Positions 7,226 to 13,424 of a stretch of DNA of 22,345 bases are shown here, in pieces; positions within the stretch are counted from its first letter, which is position 1; every line of letters starts with the position of its first letter. The DNA comes from a virus. Below the pieces are notes generated by a model. The model was not told the DNA's origin. It worked only from the letters and a program-made list of their open reading frames with translations, and searched no databases. The position numbers were made by a program, and so were the translations under genes. Where the stretch lies: IMG/VR virus record IMGVR_UViG_3300046462_000140, positions 1 to 22,345 of that record. One strand, 5' to 3'.

Positions 7226-9221
7226 CGCTATAACTCGACTACTCTACGACACAGAGAGCAACGGTTTCGTTGCGAATGCGACCAAGATCCACTGTGTCGG
7301 AATTATCGACCTGAAGACCGAAGAGGTCATCGGGTTTCGACCACACCAGATCAAAGACGCCCTGCAGATCCTCAGCGAGAGCGAGGAGCGCATCGGGCAC
7401 AACATCCAGAAGCATGACGAGAGGCTGGTCGCCAAGCTCCACGGGGCTCTCCCTGGCGCGCGGATCAGCGACACGTTCGTCATCGCGAGGACGATGTTCC
7501 CCAACGTCAAGCTGACGGACAGTGGTCTGATCGAAAGTGGGAAGCTCACGGAGAAGCTCCGGGGCAAGCACTCGATCAAGGCCTGGGGCATGCGCCTGGG
7601 CGAGCAGAAGGGCGACTACGCGGAGGTGAAGGAAGCCGAGGCGCGCGCCAAGGGCATCACAGACCCGAAGGAAATCGCGGACTACGTGTGGGGCACGTTC
7701 AACGAAGACATGTTCGACTACATGCTTCAGGACTGCCGCACCAATCTGGTCCTGTGGAAGCACCTTAGGCCCGAGGAATACCCTCAGGCACCGCTGGAGC
7801 TTGAGCACCGCATCGCCGAGGTGTGTACGGCTATCGAGGCGGCCGGCGTCCCTTTTGACGAAAGGGCTGCTGGGCAGCTTCAGGCTGACCTCGTGGAAAA
7901 GAAGAGCGGACTGGAGCAGAGGCTTAAGGAGACCTACGGCTACTGGTATCAGCCCATCAGCCCTGACCCGACCAAGAGCCTCTTCGTCCCCAAGCGGGAC
8001 AACAAGAAGCTTGGCTATATCGCAGGTCAAGCGAGCACCAAGCTGAAGCTCGTCGAGTTCAACCCCAAGAGCCGCGACCACATCGCGCGCGTGCTCATCA
8101 ACCAGGGCTGGAAGCCGGAGAAGCTCACTGAGGGCGGCAAGCCCCAGATCGACGAAGAGACCGTAGAGAGCATCGTCGCCCGCTATCCCGAGATGGATGG
8201 ACTGGGTGAGTACATGATGCTGGAGAAGCGACTGTCGCAACTCTGCGGGACAAGCAACAGCCTGATCCAGTCACAACAGACTGACGGGCGCATTCACGGC
8301 GTGATCAACCCAGGCGGCACGGGGACGGGGAGGTGTTCGCACTTCCTGCCGAACCTCGCGCAGGTCCCATCAGCGAAGAAACCCTATGGTACAGAGTTCA
8401 GACGACTGTTCTACGCACCTGTCGGCTGGTCCTTTCTTGGTGCGGACATGCAAGGCCTCGAACTCCGAGGACTGGCTCATTATCTCCACCCGCTGGACGG
8501 AGGGAAATATGCGAGGACCGTGCTCGAAGGTGATCCTCACTGGGCAACCGTTCAAGCAATGGGGCTCGCCGGAGGGGAGCGCGACAAGCATAACCATCTG
8601 CACACCATCGTCCGAGAAGACGGAGCCAAACGGTTCGCCTATGCGGTGATCTACGGCGCCCAGGACAAGATGGCCGGCGACATCGTGTACGAGTGTCTCC
8701 TCAACGCCCAGAGATCCTGTGGTGACGAGGGCGACGCCCTGTACCGCGAGTTCTTCGGCGTAGGTGTCCCTGGGGATCGCAGGATCCGCATGGTCGGCAA
8801 GAAGATCCGTGAGAACTTCTCTCGCGGCATCGACGGCTTCGGGGATCTCCAGTCGAAGATAGCGAAGCAAGTCGAGAAGCTGGGGCGCATCCCTGGGCTC
8901 GACGGCAGGCGCATTCCAACACGCAGCAGCCACAGCGCATTAAATTTCCTTATCCAGTCGAGCGGAGCGATCCTCTGCAAACGATGGGTGGCGGATGCGT
9001 TCGAGGAATGCTGCAGGCGCTACCGATATGGGTGGAACGGGGACTTCGTGTTCGTCCTCTTCATCCACGACGAAATCCAACTATGCGTACGAGAAGGCCT
9101 TGAAGAAGAAATCGGCAACATCATCGTCAAAGCGGCCCAAGCGGCCGGCGAGCCGTACGGCTTCAGGCTCAAGCTCGACAGCGAGTATTCGTTCGGCCGC
9201 ACCTGGGCTGACACTCACTGA
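7149..9221 (+). CDS. Family A DNA polymerase with 3'-5' exonuclease, T7 gp5 type
   Basis: Exonuclease motifs: DTE (Asp at 7248, Glu at 7254), HNIQKHD, and YMLQDC with Asp at 7731. Polymerase motifs: A, GADMQGLELR (Asp at 8445); B, KRFAYAVIYGA (Lys at 8628, Tyr at 8640, equivalent to T7 Tyr526); C, HDE at 9066-9074. It copies the genome with the gp4-type helicase. Between WYQP and FNPKSRDH there are about 34 residues against about 66 in T7, so the thioredoxin-binding loop is roughly halved. The start is uncertain. ATG 7149 has GGGAG (7136-7140) 8 bases upstream but adds a 27-residue extension overlapping the previous gene. Homology begins near 7233, where only a non-standard ATA (7230) with AGGAG (7216-7220) would fit. 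The ATG at 7222 is out of frame and stops after three codons. Confidence 0.95.
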   Translation: MPTTAGAPAHCQKKWNLTRRAKQEHDAITRLLYDTESNGFVANATKIHCVGIIDLKTEEVIGFRPHQIKDALQILSESEERIGHNIQKHDERLVAKLHGALPGARISDTFVIARTMFPNVKLTDSGLIESGKLTEKLRGKHSIKAWGMRLGEQKGDYAEVKEAEARAKGITDPKEIADYVWGTFNEDMFDYMLQDCRTNLVLWKHLRPEEYPQAPLELEHRIAEVCTAIEAAGVPFDERAAGQLQADLVEKKSGLEQRLKETYGYWYQPISPDPTKSLFVPKRDNKKLGYIAGQASTKLKLVEFNPKSRDHIARVLINQGWKPEKLTEGGKPQIDEETVESIVARYPEMDGLGEYMMLEKRLSQLCGTSNSLIQSQQTDGRIHGVINPGGTGTGRCSHFLPNLAQVPSAKKPYGTEFRRLFYAPVGWSFLGADMQGLELRGLAHYLHPLDGGKYARTVLEGDPHWATVQAMGLAGGERDKHNHLHTIVREDGAKRFAYAVIYGAQDKMAGDIVYECLLNAQRSCGDEGDALYREFFGVGVPGDRRIRMVGKKIRENFSRGIDGFGDLQSKIAKQVEKLGRIPGLDGRRIPTRSSHSALNFLIQSSGAILCKRWVADAFEECCRRYRYGWNGDFVFVLFIHDEIQLCVREGLEEEIGNIIVKAAQAAGEPYGFRLKLDSEYSFGRTWADTH

Positions 9222-9429
9222 TCCACTTGAACGTCTCCACAAGGTCTTGCGCGCCATCTGGCGTGAGCAGGTCCGCGTGAAGTCCGACATGGCACGAAAG
9301 GAGGCCGACGTCATCGCGATGGCGGCTTCCCTACAACTCATCACCACGAAGGTCGGGCCGCAGCGCTTCGCCAAGACGTGGCTTATCACCAGCAAGGGCC
9401 TCAACTGGCTCAACGAAAAGGAAGACTAA
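9208..9429 (+). CDS. Small protein with winged-helix-like C-terminus (about 73 aa, start uncertain)
   Basis: The frame is open from inside the polymerase gene, but protein-like sequence begins around TDPLERLHKVLRAIWREQV. No ATG, GTG or TTG lies at the right place. CTG at 9208 is the simplest start; TTG 9247, GTG 9277 or ATG 9289 would remove conserved-looking helix. The C-terminus (QRFAKTWLITSKGLNWLNEK) resembles the last helix and wing of small phage winged-helix proteins. Function is unknown. Confidence 0.55.
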   Translation: MTLTDPLERLHKVLRAIWREQVRVKSDMARKEADVIAMAASLQLITTKVGPQRFAKTWLITSKGLNWLNEKED

Positions 9430-9821
9430 TGCTTCAGGAAGTGAATTTGATCGCGCTCGATAAGGCCCTGACGCTCCTGTTTGGGGACGAGCACAGCGCC
9501 TTGGTTGCCAAGCTCTACACGGCCTTCGACACCGCGATGAAGAATGGCTTCGAGCTGGGACTGCAGCAGGGCCAGGAGAACCTTGAGGCCGCCTGTGATG
9601 CCGCGTTCGACAGCGGGTACGAGTACGGCGAGGCCGAGGGTCTCCTGCGCGGCGCTGCTGACCCGAACGACGAAGTCAGCACGGCGTACGACGACGGCTA
9701 CCTTCACGGTGTTGGCGATGCACGGGCGTGCCCGGCGCTCGCCGATGAAGTGGTGCAGGACATCCTCCAGATCCGCGCTGAGGATCACTTCGAAGCTATC
9801 GAGGACGTGCTCGAACGCTAA
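9429..9821 (+). CDS. Acidic protein with internal repeats (130 aa), unknown function
   Basis: The ATG overlaps the preceding TAA by one base. The protein is acidic and contains three related short units: residues 32-48 (AFDTAMKNGFELGLQQG), 58-71 (AAFDSGYEYGEAEG) and 86-98 (AYDDGYLHGVGDA). All share an Ala-aromatic-Asp-x-Gly-aromatic-x-x-Gly core. The flanks are helical and acidic, ending VQDILQIRAEDHFEAIEDVL. No known family is recognised. Its place between polymerase and exonuclease suggests a role during DNA replication, by position only. Confidence 0.6.
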   Translation: MLQEVNLIALDKALTLLFGDEHSALVAKLYTAFDTAMKNGFELGLQQGQENLEAACDAAFDSGYEYGEAEGLLRGAADPNDEVSTAYDDGYLHGVGDARACPALADEVVQDILQIRAEDHFEAIEDVLER

Positions 9822-9991
9822 TGGAAGGCATGCACGCATTCGAGGGAGGTCCGTTTCAAGTCTCGGCTGATCGGGTGGATGACAAGGTCACCATCAAGAT
9901 CTACCGGGGCGCGGACCTCCTTGTGGAAATACAGACGACCCGCAAAGGCGCTCAGTTCATTGCGGATCAGATCACAAGGATCCTTTGGTGA
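9821..9991 (+). CDS. Small alpha/beta protein of unknown function (56 aa)
   Basis: The ATG overlaps the upstream TAA by one base; a second in-frame ATG lies three codons on. Beta-strand-like segments (PFQVSADRVDDKVTIKIYRG, LLVEIQTT) precede a C-terminal helix (GAQFIADQITRILW). No domain is recognised. Its stop overlaps the exonuclease start (GTGA). Confidence 0.5.
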   Translation: MEGMHAFEGGPFQVSADRVDDKVTIKIYRGADLLVEIQTTRKGAQFIADQITRILW

Positions 9992-10764
9992 TACGACTGC
10001 TGCTCATTGACGGAGATGAATTTTTATTCCGTGCCTGCGCCGCTGTAGAGAAGGAAGTGCGCTTCAACGTCATCCTCGGTGAGGTCGCCTGGAATGAGCC
10101 TCCGATCCACGTGCTGGGCTCCAACCCAGTACAAGCCCGCGAGGTGCTCGACGAGATGCTCAACCGCATCTTTGAGCGCTTCGAGACCCGCAACCACGCG
10201 CTCTGCTTCTCGACGGGACCTAACTTCCGGTACGGCGTCGACCCGACCTACAAGAACAACCGAGCCACCTCGCGTAAGCCCCTGTGCTACGTGGAGCTGC
10301 GTGAGCAGGTCGAGGCCGACTACAAGTGCCGTGCGTTCCCAGGCCTTGAGGCCGACGACGTGATGGGCGTGCTCGCCACGCACCCCAAGACGGTGCGCGA
10401 GAGCCAGCCGATCATCATCTCGCAGGACAAGGACATGCAGACCATCCCGACGCAGGTTTGGCGCCAGGGTGAACTGATGACCATCAGCGAAGCGCAGGCC
10501 GACTATTACCACATGTTCCAGACGCTCGTTGGGGACACCAGTGACGGGTACAAGGGCTGTCCTGGCGTGGGCAAGGTGAAGGCTGAGAAGATCCTTGGCA
10601 ACGGAGGCACCCACGGGGACCTCTGGCCGAAGGTGCTGATGACCTACGAGAAGGGCGGCCTCACCGAGCAAGACGCACTCACACAAGCCCGCCTCGCGCG
10701 GATACTGCGGTGGGGTGATTGGGACAACACGAAGAAGGAGCCGATCCTGTGGCAACCGAAGTGA
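9988..10764 (+). CDS. 5'-3' exonuclease, T7 gp6 type (FEN-like)
   Basis: The 258-aa protein has the acidic metal-binding clusters of the 5'-nuclease family: D8 and D10 (LLIDGDEFLF), E121-D124 (GLEADDVMGV), D147/D149 (ISQDKDM) and D183/D186 (GDTSDGYKG). A helix-hairpin-helix follows (PGVGKVKAEKIL). The C-terminus (ARILRWGDWDN, LWQP) also matches T7 gp6. It degrades DNA from 5' ends, removes RNA primers, and in T7 serves host DNA breakdown and recombination. I chose GTG 9988, which overlaps the upstream TGA; TTG 9985 would add one residue. Confidence 0.94.
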   Translation: MIRLLLIDGDEFLFRACAAVEKEVRFNVILGEVAWNEPPIHVLGSNPVQAREVLDEMLNRIFERFETRNHALCFSTGPNFRYGVDPTYKNNRATSRKPLCYVELREQVEADYKCRAFPGLEADDVMGVLATHPKTVRESQPIIISQDKDMQTIPTQVWRQGELMTISEAQADYYHMFQTLVGDTSDGYKGCPGVGKVKAEKILGNGGTHGDLWPKVLMTYEKGGLTEQDALTQARLARILRWGDWDNTKKEPILWQPK

Positions 10765-10991
10765 CACAGCGCGCCTATGGCGTGTTCGACACCGAGACCG
10801 GCCAGTGGTGGGCAATGTATGCCTACGGCACCATCAGCGCCGCAAAGAACTCGTGGAACGCTGCGAAGGGTCGCTATCGCCGCGAGCTGGGGCCGGACGG
10901 GCGCATGATGCTCGTTAAGAACCCCACGTTCAACGATCAGAGCCGCTTCATCGTGAGGCCGATCAGCTTCACAGCGTTGGACATCGAGTGA
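10761..10991 (+). CDS. Small protein of unknown function (76 aa)
   Basis: The GTG at 10761 overlaps the exonuclease TGA (GTGA). An in-frame GTG at 10749 would add four residues. The product begins MTQRAYGVFDTETGQWWAMY and contains SAAKNSWNAAKGRYRREL, a basic helix. This looks like a small globular alpha/beta protein of phage type. No function can be assigned. Confidence 0.55.
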   Translation: MTQRAYGVFDTETGQWWAMYAYGTISAAKNSWNAAKGRYRRELGPDGRMMLVKNPTFNDQSRFIVRPISFTALDIE

Positions 10992-11206
10992 CCGCGCTCC
11001 TCGTCCAACTCTCAGCCTCCGCGCTGAGCCTGTCGGGCCAATGGTTCTACGGCAACAAGAGTAAGTGGGGCCCGATCTTAGGCCTCAGCGCCCAGGTGCC
11101 ATGGTGGATCATCATGGTCACTCAGGGCCTTTGGGGACTGCTCCCTGTCAACATCTTCACGGGCATCATCCACGCCCGCAATCTCTGGAAATGGCTCAAG
11201 GACTGA
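10988..11206 (+). CDS. Small integral membrane protein, two TM segments (72 aa)
   Basis: The GTG overlaps the upstream TGA (GTGA). Residues about 8-18 are mildly hydrophobic, about 27-45 (ILGLSAQVPWWIIMVTQG) and 48-62 (WGLLPVNIFTGIIHA) are membrane-like, and the end is basic and aromatic (RNLWKWLKD). The NKSKWG-then-W pattern resembles short PnuC-like membrane proteins that occur in several phages, but the similarity is too weak to claim transport. It lies between replication genes and the nucleotide-metabolism gene, so a holin role is less likely. Confidence 0.55.
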   Translation: MTALLVQLSASALSLSGQWFYGNKSKWGPILGLSAQVPWWIIMVTQGLWGLLPVNIFTGIIHARNLWKWLKD

Positions 11207-11652
11207 TGATCTTTCAGAACGAGTACGAGAAAGAACTTTACGACCGCGCGCGCCGCGGACTTCCTGAGAAGGAGAAGCCCCCATTGCCGACCCGCGCATT
11301 CGAGACCGGCGCCACCCGTGACACCGACGAGGGCAAGCTGGACTTCGAAGGCTTCCTCTCGCCCCTGGTGATCGAGCGCTACGCCGAGCACATGCACGTG
11401 GCCCGCAAGATGCCCGATGGCACCATGCGCAACAGTGACAACTGGCAGCTCGGGATCCCCCTTACCGTCTACATGAAGTCCATGTGGCGGCACTTCTTCG
11501 CCGTCTGGAAGCTCCACAGGGGCCTCAAGGTGACCGAGGTTGTCCGTGGGGAAACCATCGTGAAGGACATCGAGACCGAGCTGTGTGCCCTCCGCTTCAA
11601 CGTGGACGGCATGCTGCACGAGATCCTGAAGGCCAAGAGTGCCAGCAAGTAG
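11206..11652 (+). CDS. dATP/dGTP diphosphohydrolase N-terminal-domain protein (DUF5664-like)
   Basis: The 148-aa protein has the signature blocks I associate with the phage DUF5664 / dATP-dGTP diphosphohydrolase N-terminal domain family: FETGATRDTDEGKLDFEGFL (residues 32-51), SPLVIERYAEHMH, NSDNWQLGIP (76-85) and YMKSMWRHFFAVWKLHRG (89-106). The family is all-helical and related to MazG-type nucleotide pyrophosphatases. If active, it would remove pyrophosphate from purine dNTPs and alter nucleotide pools. The assignment is from memory of the motif, and activity of this stand-alone domain is not established. The ATG overlaps the upstream TGA by one base. Confidence 0.75.
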   Translation: MIFQNEYEKELYDRARRGLPEKEKPPLPTRAFETGATRDTDEGKLDFEGFLSPLVIERYAEHMHVARKMPDGTMRNSDNWQLGIPLTVYMKSMWRHFFAVWKLHRGLKVTEVVRGETIVKDIETELCALRFNVDGMLHEILKAKSASK

Positions 11653-11902
11653 CAGCACAGACGCCCACGGCACCACCTACACCATCGCAGAAGAGCCCGC
11701 AGTGAGAACCCCAGGATCCCAATGGCGCCCTGGGTGTCCCGCTGTCGAGATCTGGTGGAGCAGGAACGGTGCCAAGGCCGACGAGACCCTGATCATCAGG
11801 CAAGAGTACGAAGACCGCGAGCACGCGGAAGTCATGGAGCTGACGTTCGGTCAAGTCTACGACCTGATCGACGGGCTCAACAGAGCAGTGGAGAGCAAAT
11901 GA
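11639..11902 (+). CDS. Small protein of unknown function (87 aa)
   Basis: The GTG at 11639 overlaps the preceding gene by 14 bases; an in-frame GTG at 11702 would give 66 residues and drop a poorly structured N-terminus. The better-formed part reads VEIWWSRNGAKADETLIIRQ, then EDREHAEVMELTFGQVYDLI: a beta hairpin followed by a helix. No known family is recognised. Confidence 0.5.
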   Translation: MPASSSTDAHGTTYTIAEEPAVRTPGSQWRPGCPAVEIWWSRNGAKADETLIIRQEYEDREHAEVMELTFGQVYDLIDGLNRAVESK

Positions 11903-12228
11903 GAGAGCTGACGCCAGAGATGCTCGCGCTCGTGCAGTCGCTGAAGACCGACGAGTACAAGGAGATGCAGCTGCAGGCCCAGGCTGACCTAAGGAAGGCT
12001 CAGGCCTCGCATGAAGAGAAGATGCAGGCGTACTGGGCCCAGAAGCGGGCCGAGGAAGCCGCCGAGCAGGCGCTGGTGGATAAGCTGGAGGGCGCCCTGC
12101 GCGCGGCCGGCATCAAACTCAGAACCTACGGCGGCTACGACTACTCGGGTTTCGAGTTCGAGCTGCCTGACGGCACCAATGCCGAGCTGGACCGCGACAT
12201 CGACACGTTTGACGAGGAGCGCCAATGA
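11899..12228 (+). CDS. Coiled-coil protein with C-terminal AAGI/PDG module (109 aa)
   Basis: The ATG overlaps the upstream TGA (ATGA). Residues about 17-60 are a long Glu/Lys/Ala/Gln-rich helix that should form a coiled coil. The C-terminal part (about 59-103) has ALRAAGIKLRTYGGYDYSGF and LPDGTNAEL. The next gene carries a similar module, so the two look like tandem paralogues with different N-termini. Function is unknown. Confidence 0.6.
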   Translation: MRELTPEMLALVQSLKTDEYKEMQLQAQADLRKAQASHEEKMQAYWAQKRAEEAAEQALVDKLEGALRAAGIKLRTYGGYDYSGFEFELPDGTNAELDRDIDTFDEERQ

Positions 12229-12491
12229 CGCCTATCGAATGGAATGACAGCGAGCCGGGTTTCCCGGATCACCTGCCGCCGGAGAAGCCGAGTAATCCTG
12301 TGGTGGTGGCGCTGACCCGCCAAGAGGCCGAGGAGCGCATCGAGCGCGTCCTTGAGGCCGCGGGTATCTCGCTGGATCTCTTCGCTGTGGAAGGCGGCGT
12401 CGTGGATGTCATTGCGACATTTCCTGACGGCGCCACGTACACCAACAACTTCGCCATCAACATCCTGGCGGAAGGTTACGAGATCCGATGA
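12225..12491 (+). CDS. Protein with AAGI/PDG module (88 aa), paralogue of the upstream gene
   Basis: The ATG overlaps the upstream TGA (ATGA). Residues 1-30 are Pro-rich and probably unstructured. Residues about 35-81 (EERIERVLEAAGISLDLF, then FPDGATYTNNFAINIL) align with the C-terminal part of the preceding protein. It is predicted to be an alpha-beta fold. No known function. Confidence 0.6.
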   Translation: MTPIEWNDSEPGFPDHLPPEKPSNPVVVALTRQEAEERIERVLEAAGISLDLFAVEGGVVDVIATFPDGATYTNNFAINILAEGYEIR

Positions 12492-12916
12492 CCACACTCG
12501 CCTACAGAGACGGCGAGCTGGCCTGCGACAGCCGCGTGACCGCGGGTGACATGATCGTCTCCGACAAGCGCCGCAAGGTTCACCGTCTTCGTGACGGGAG
12601 CATCGTGGCGTGGTCTGGGAGCGTGCAGGACGCCGAGCTGCTTCTGCAGGCGATGCGCAAGACCGCCAAGGTCACGCACCCGAAGCTGCAGGAGATATCT
12701 GCGCTGCACCTAAGGACCGATGGCTCCTTGTGGGAATACGAAGGGGAAGCCTGGGTCAAGCAAGACCCCGGCTACTACGCGACTGGCTCTGGGTCTCCCT
12801 ATGCCTTCGCAGCGATGGACGCAGGCGCCAGCGCCAGGGAAGCCATCCGTATCGCAATCAAGCGTGACGCCAATAGTGGCGGCAAAGTTCAATCACTGAA
12901 ACTGAAGGCCACATGA
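12488..12916 (+). CDS. HslV-like Ntn-hydrolase (proteasome-type peptidase homologue)
   Basis: The 142-aa protein follows the HslV pattern. It starts Met-Thr-Thr, so Met removal would expose a nucleophilic Thr. Asp14 (ELACDSRV) and Lys30 (KRRKVHRL) align with catalytic Asp17 and Lys33 of HslV, counted from the mature Thr. The GSIVAWSGS strand matches the GFAG region, and TGSGSPYAFAAMDAGASARE matches the conserved GSGGNYA region and helix. HslV forms a double hexamer that needs the HslU ATPase; no ATPase partner lies in this window. At 142 residues it is shorter than HslV (about 175). Similar small HslV-like proteins occur in phages with unknown targets. The ATG overlaps the upstream TGA. Confidence 0.8.
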   Translation: MTTLAYRDGELACDSRVTAGDMIVSDKRRKVHRLRDGSIVAWSGSVQDAELLLQAMRKTAKVTHPKLQEISALHLRTDGSLWEYEGEAWVKQDPGYYATGSGSPYAFAAMDAGASAREAIRIAIKRDANSGGKVQSLKLKAT

Positions 12917-13077
12917 ACACACTGGAAATCATCAAGCTCAGCGAAGGCGGCTACGTTGTGCGTTCAGGCCCCAGCTCCCTGCGTCCCCAGTATGAGCAAG
13001 CGTATCTCTTCGCCTGCACGCGCCTCGACGAGGCCCTAGGGTACATACAGGACAAACTGGAGCCAATCGCGGAATGA
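12913..13077 (+). CDS. Small protein of unknown function (54 aa)
   Basis: The ATG overlaps the stop of the HslV-like gene (ATGA). Two beta strands (LEIIKLSEGGYVVRSG) are followed by a helix (LDEALGYIQDKLEPI), an alpha/beta mini-fold common among phage small proteins. It could be an accessory of the HslV-like protein by position, but no motif supports this. Confidence 0.5.
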   Translation: MNTLEIIKLSEGGYVVRSGPSSLRPQYEQAYLFACTRLDEALGYIQDKLEPIAE

Positions 13078-13424
13078 AGCGACTACTGCTAGGCCCGGCG
13101 CTCGCGCTCCCCTTGATCCTTGGTCTCTGCACCTTCCATACGAAGGTCCCAGAGCTGCCCAAGGTGCCCGAGGTGATCCGAGAGATCCCGCTGGACGACT
13201 TCAAGCAATTCCCTCCGATCCCTGTGGTGCCTCCGGTGCCCGTCAAGAAACACCAGGTGAAGAAGCATGCTCCCGTGGTTCACCCCAACCGAGCGCCTCT
13301 ACGGCGCCCTCAGACACCTGTGGCGCCGGCTCCGGTGGAGCCCTTACCCCCACAGCAAGGCCCCATCTGCATCTTCCCGTTCAACATGATCCCCAACTGC
13401 ACCCCGCAGGTGGCCGGCCAATGA
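13074..13424 (+). CDS. Pro-rich, membrane-anchored or exported protein (116 aa)
   Basis: The ATG overlaps the upstream TGA (ATGA). Residues 1-19 (MKRLLLGPALALPLILGLC) form a signal peptide or N-terminal anchor; the Cys lacks a good lipobox because Leu precedes it. Residues 24-95 are very rich in Pro, Val and basic residues (IPVVPPVPVKKHQVKKHAPV), an extended linker able to cross the periplasm. The end holds two Cys (CIFPFNMIPNC). The layout recalls Pro-rich outer spanins or TonB-like linkers. Without a lipobox or coiled-coil partner the spanin reading is only a suggestion. Confidence 0.6.
   Translation: MKRLLLGPALALPLILGLCTFHTKVPELPKVPEVIREIPLDDFKQFPPIPVVPPVPVKKHQVKKHAPVVHPNRAPLRRPQTPVAPAPVEPLPPQQGPICIFPFNMIPNCTPQVAGQ

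Noticed and set aside
7222-7233. Possible programmed -1 frameshift from ATG 7222 into the DNA polymerase frame
   Set aside because: There is no slippery heptamer at the CTA-TAA stop and re-pairing of the tRNA would be poor. It is kept only as one option within the start-site finding.
7239-8240. Minus-strand ORF of 333 codons opposite the DNA polymerase
   Set aside because: The plus strand is a clear exonuclease-polymerase gene; the antisense product is Leu/Val/Asp-rich without domain features.
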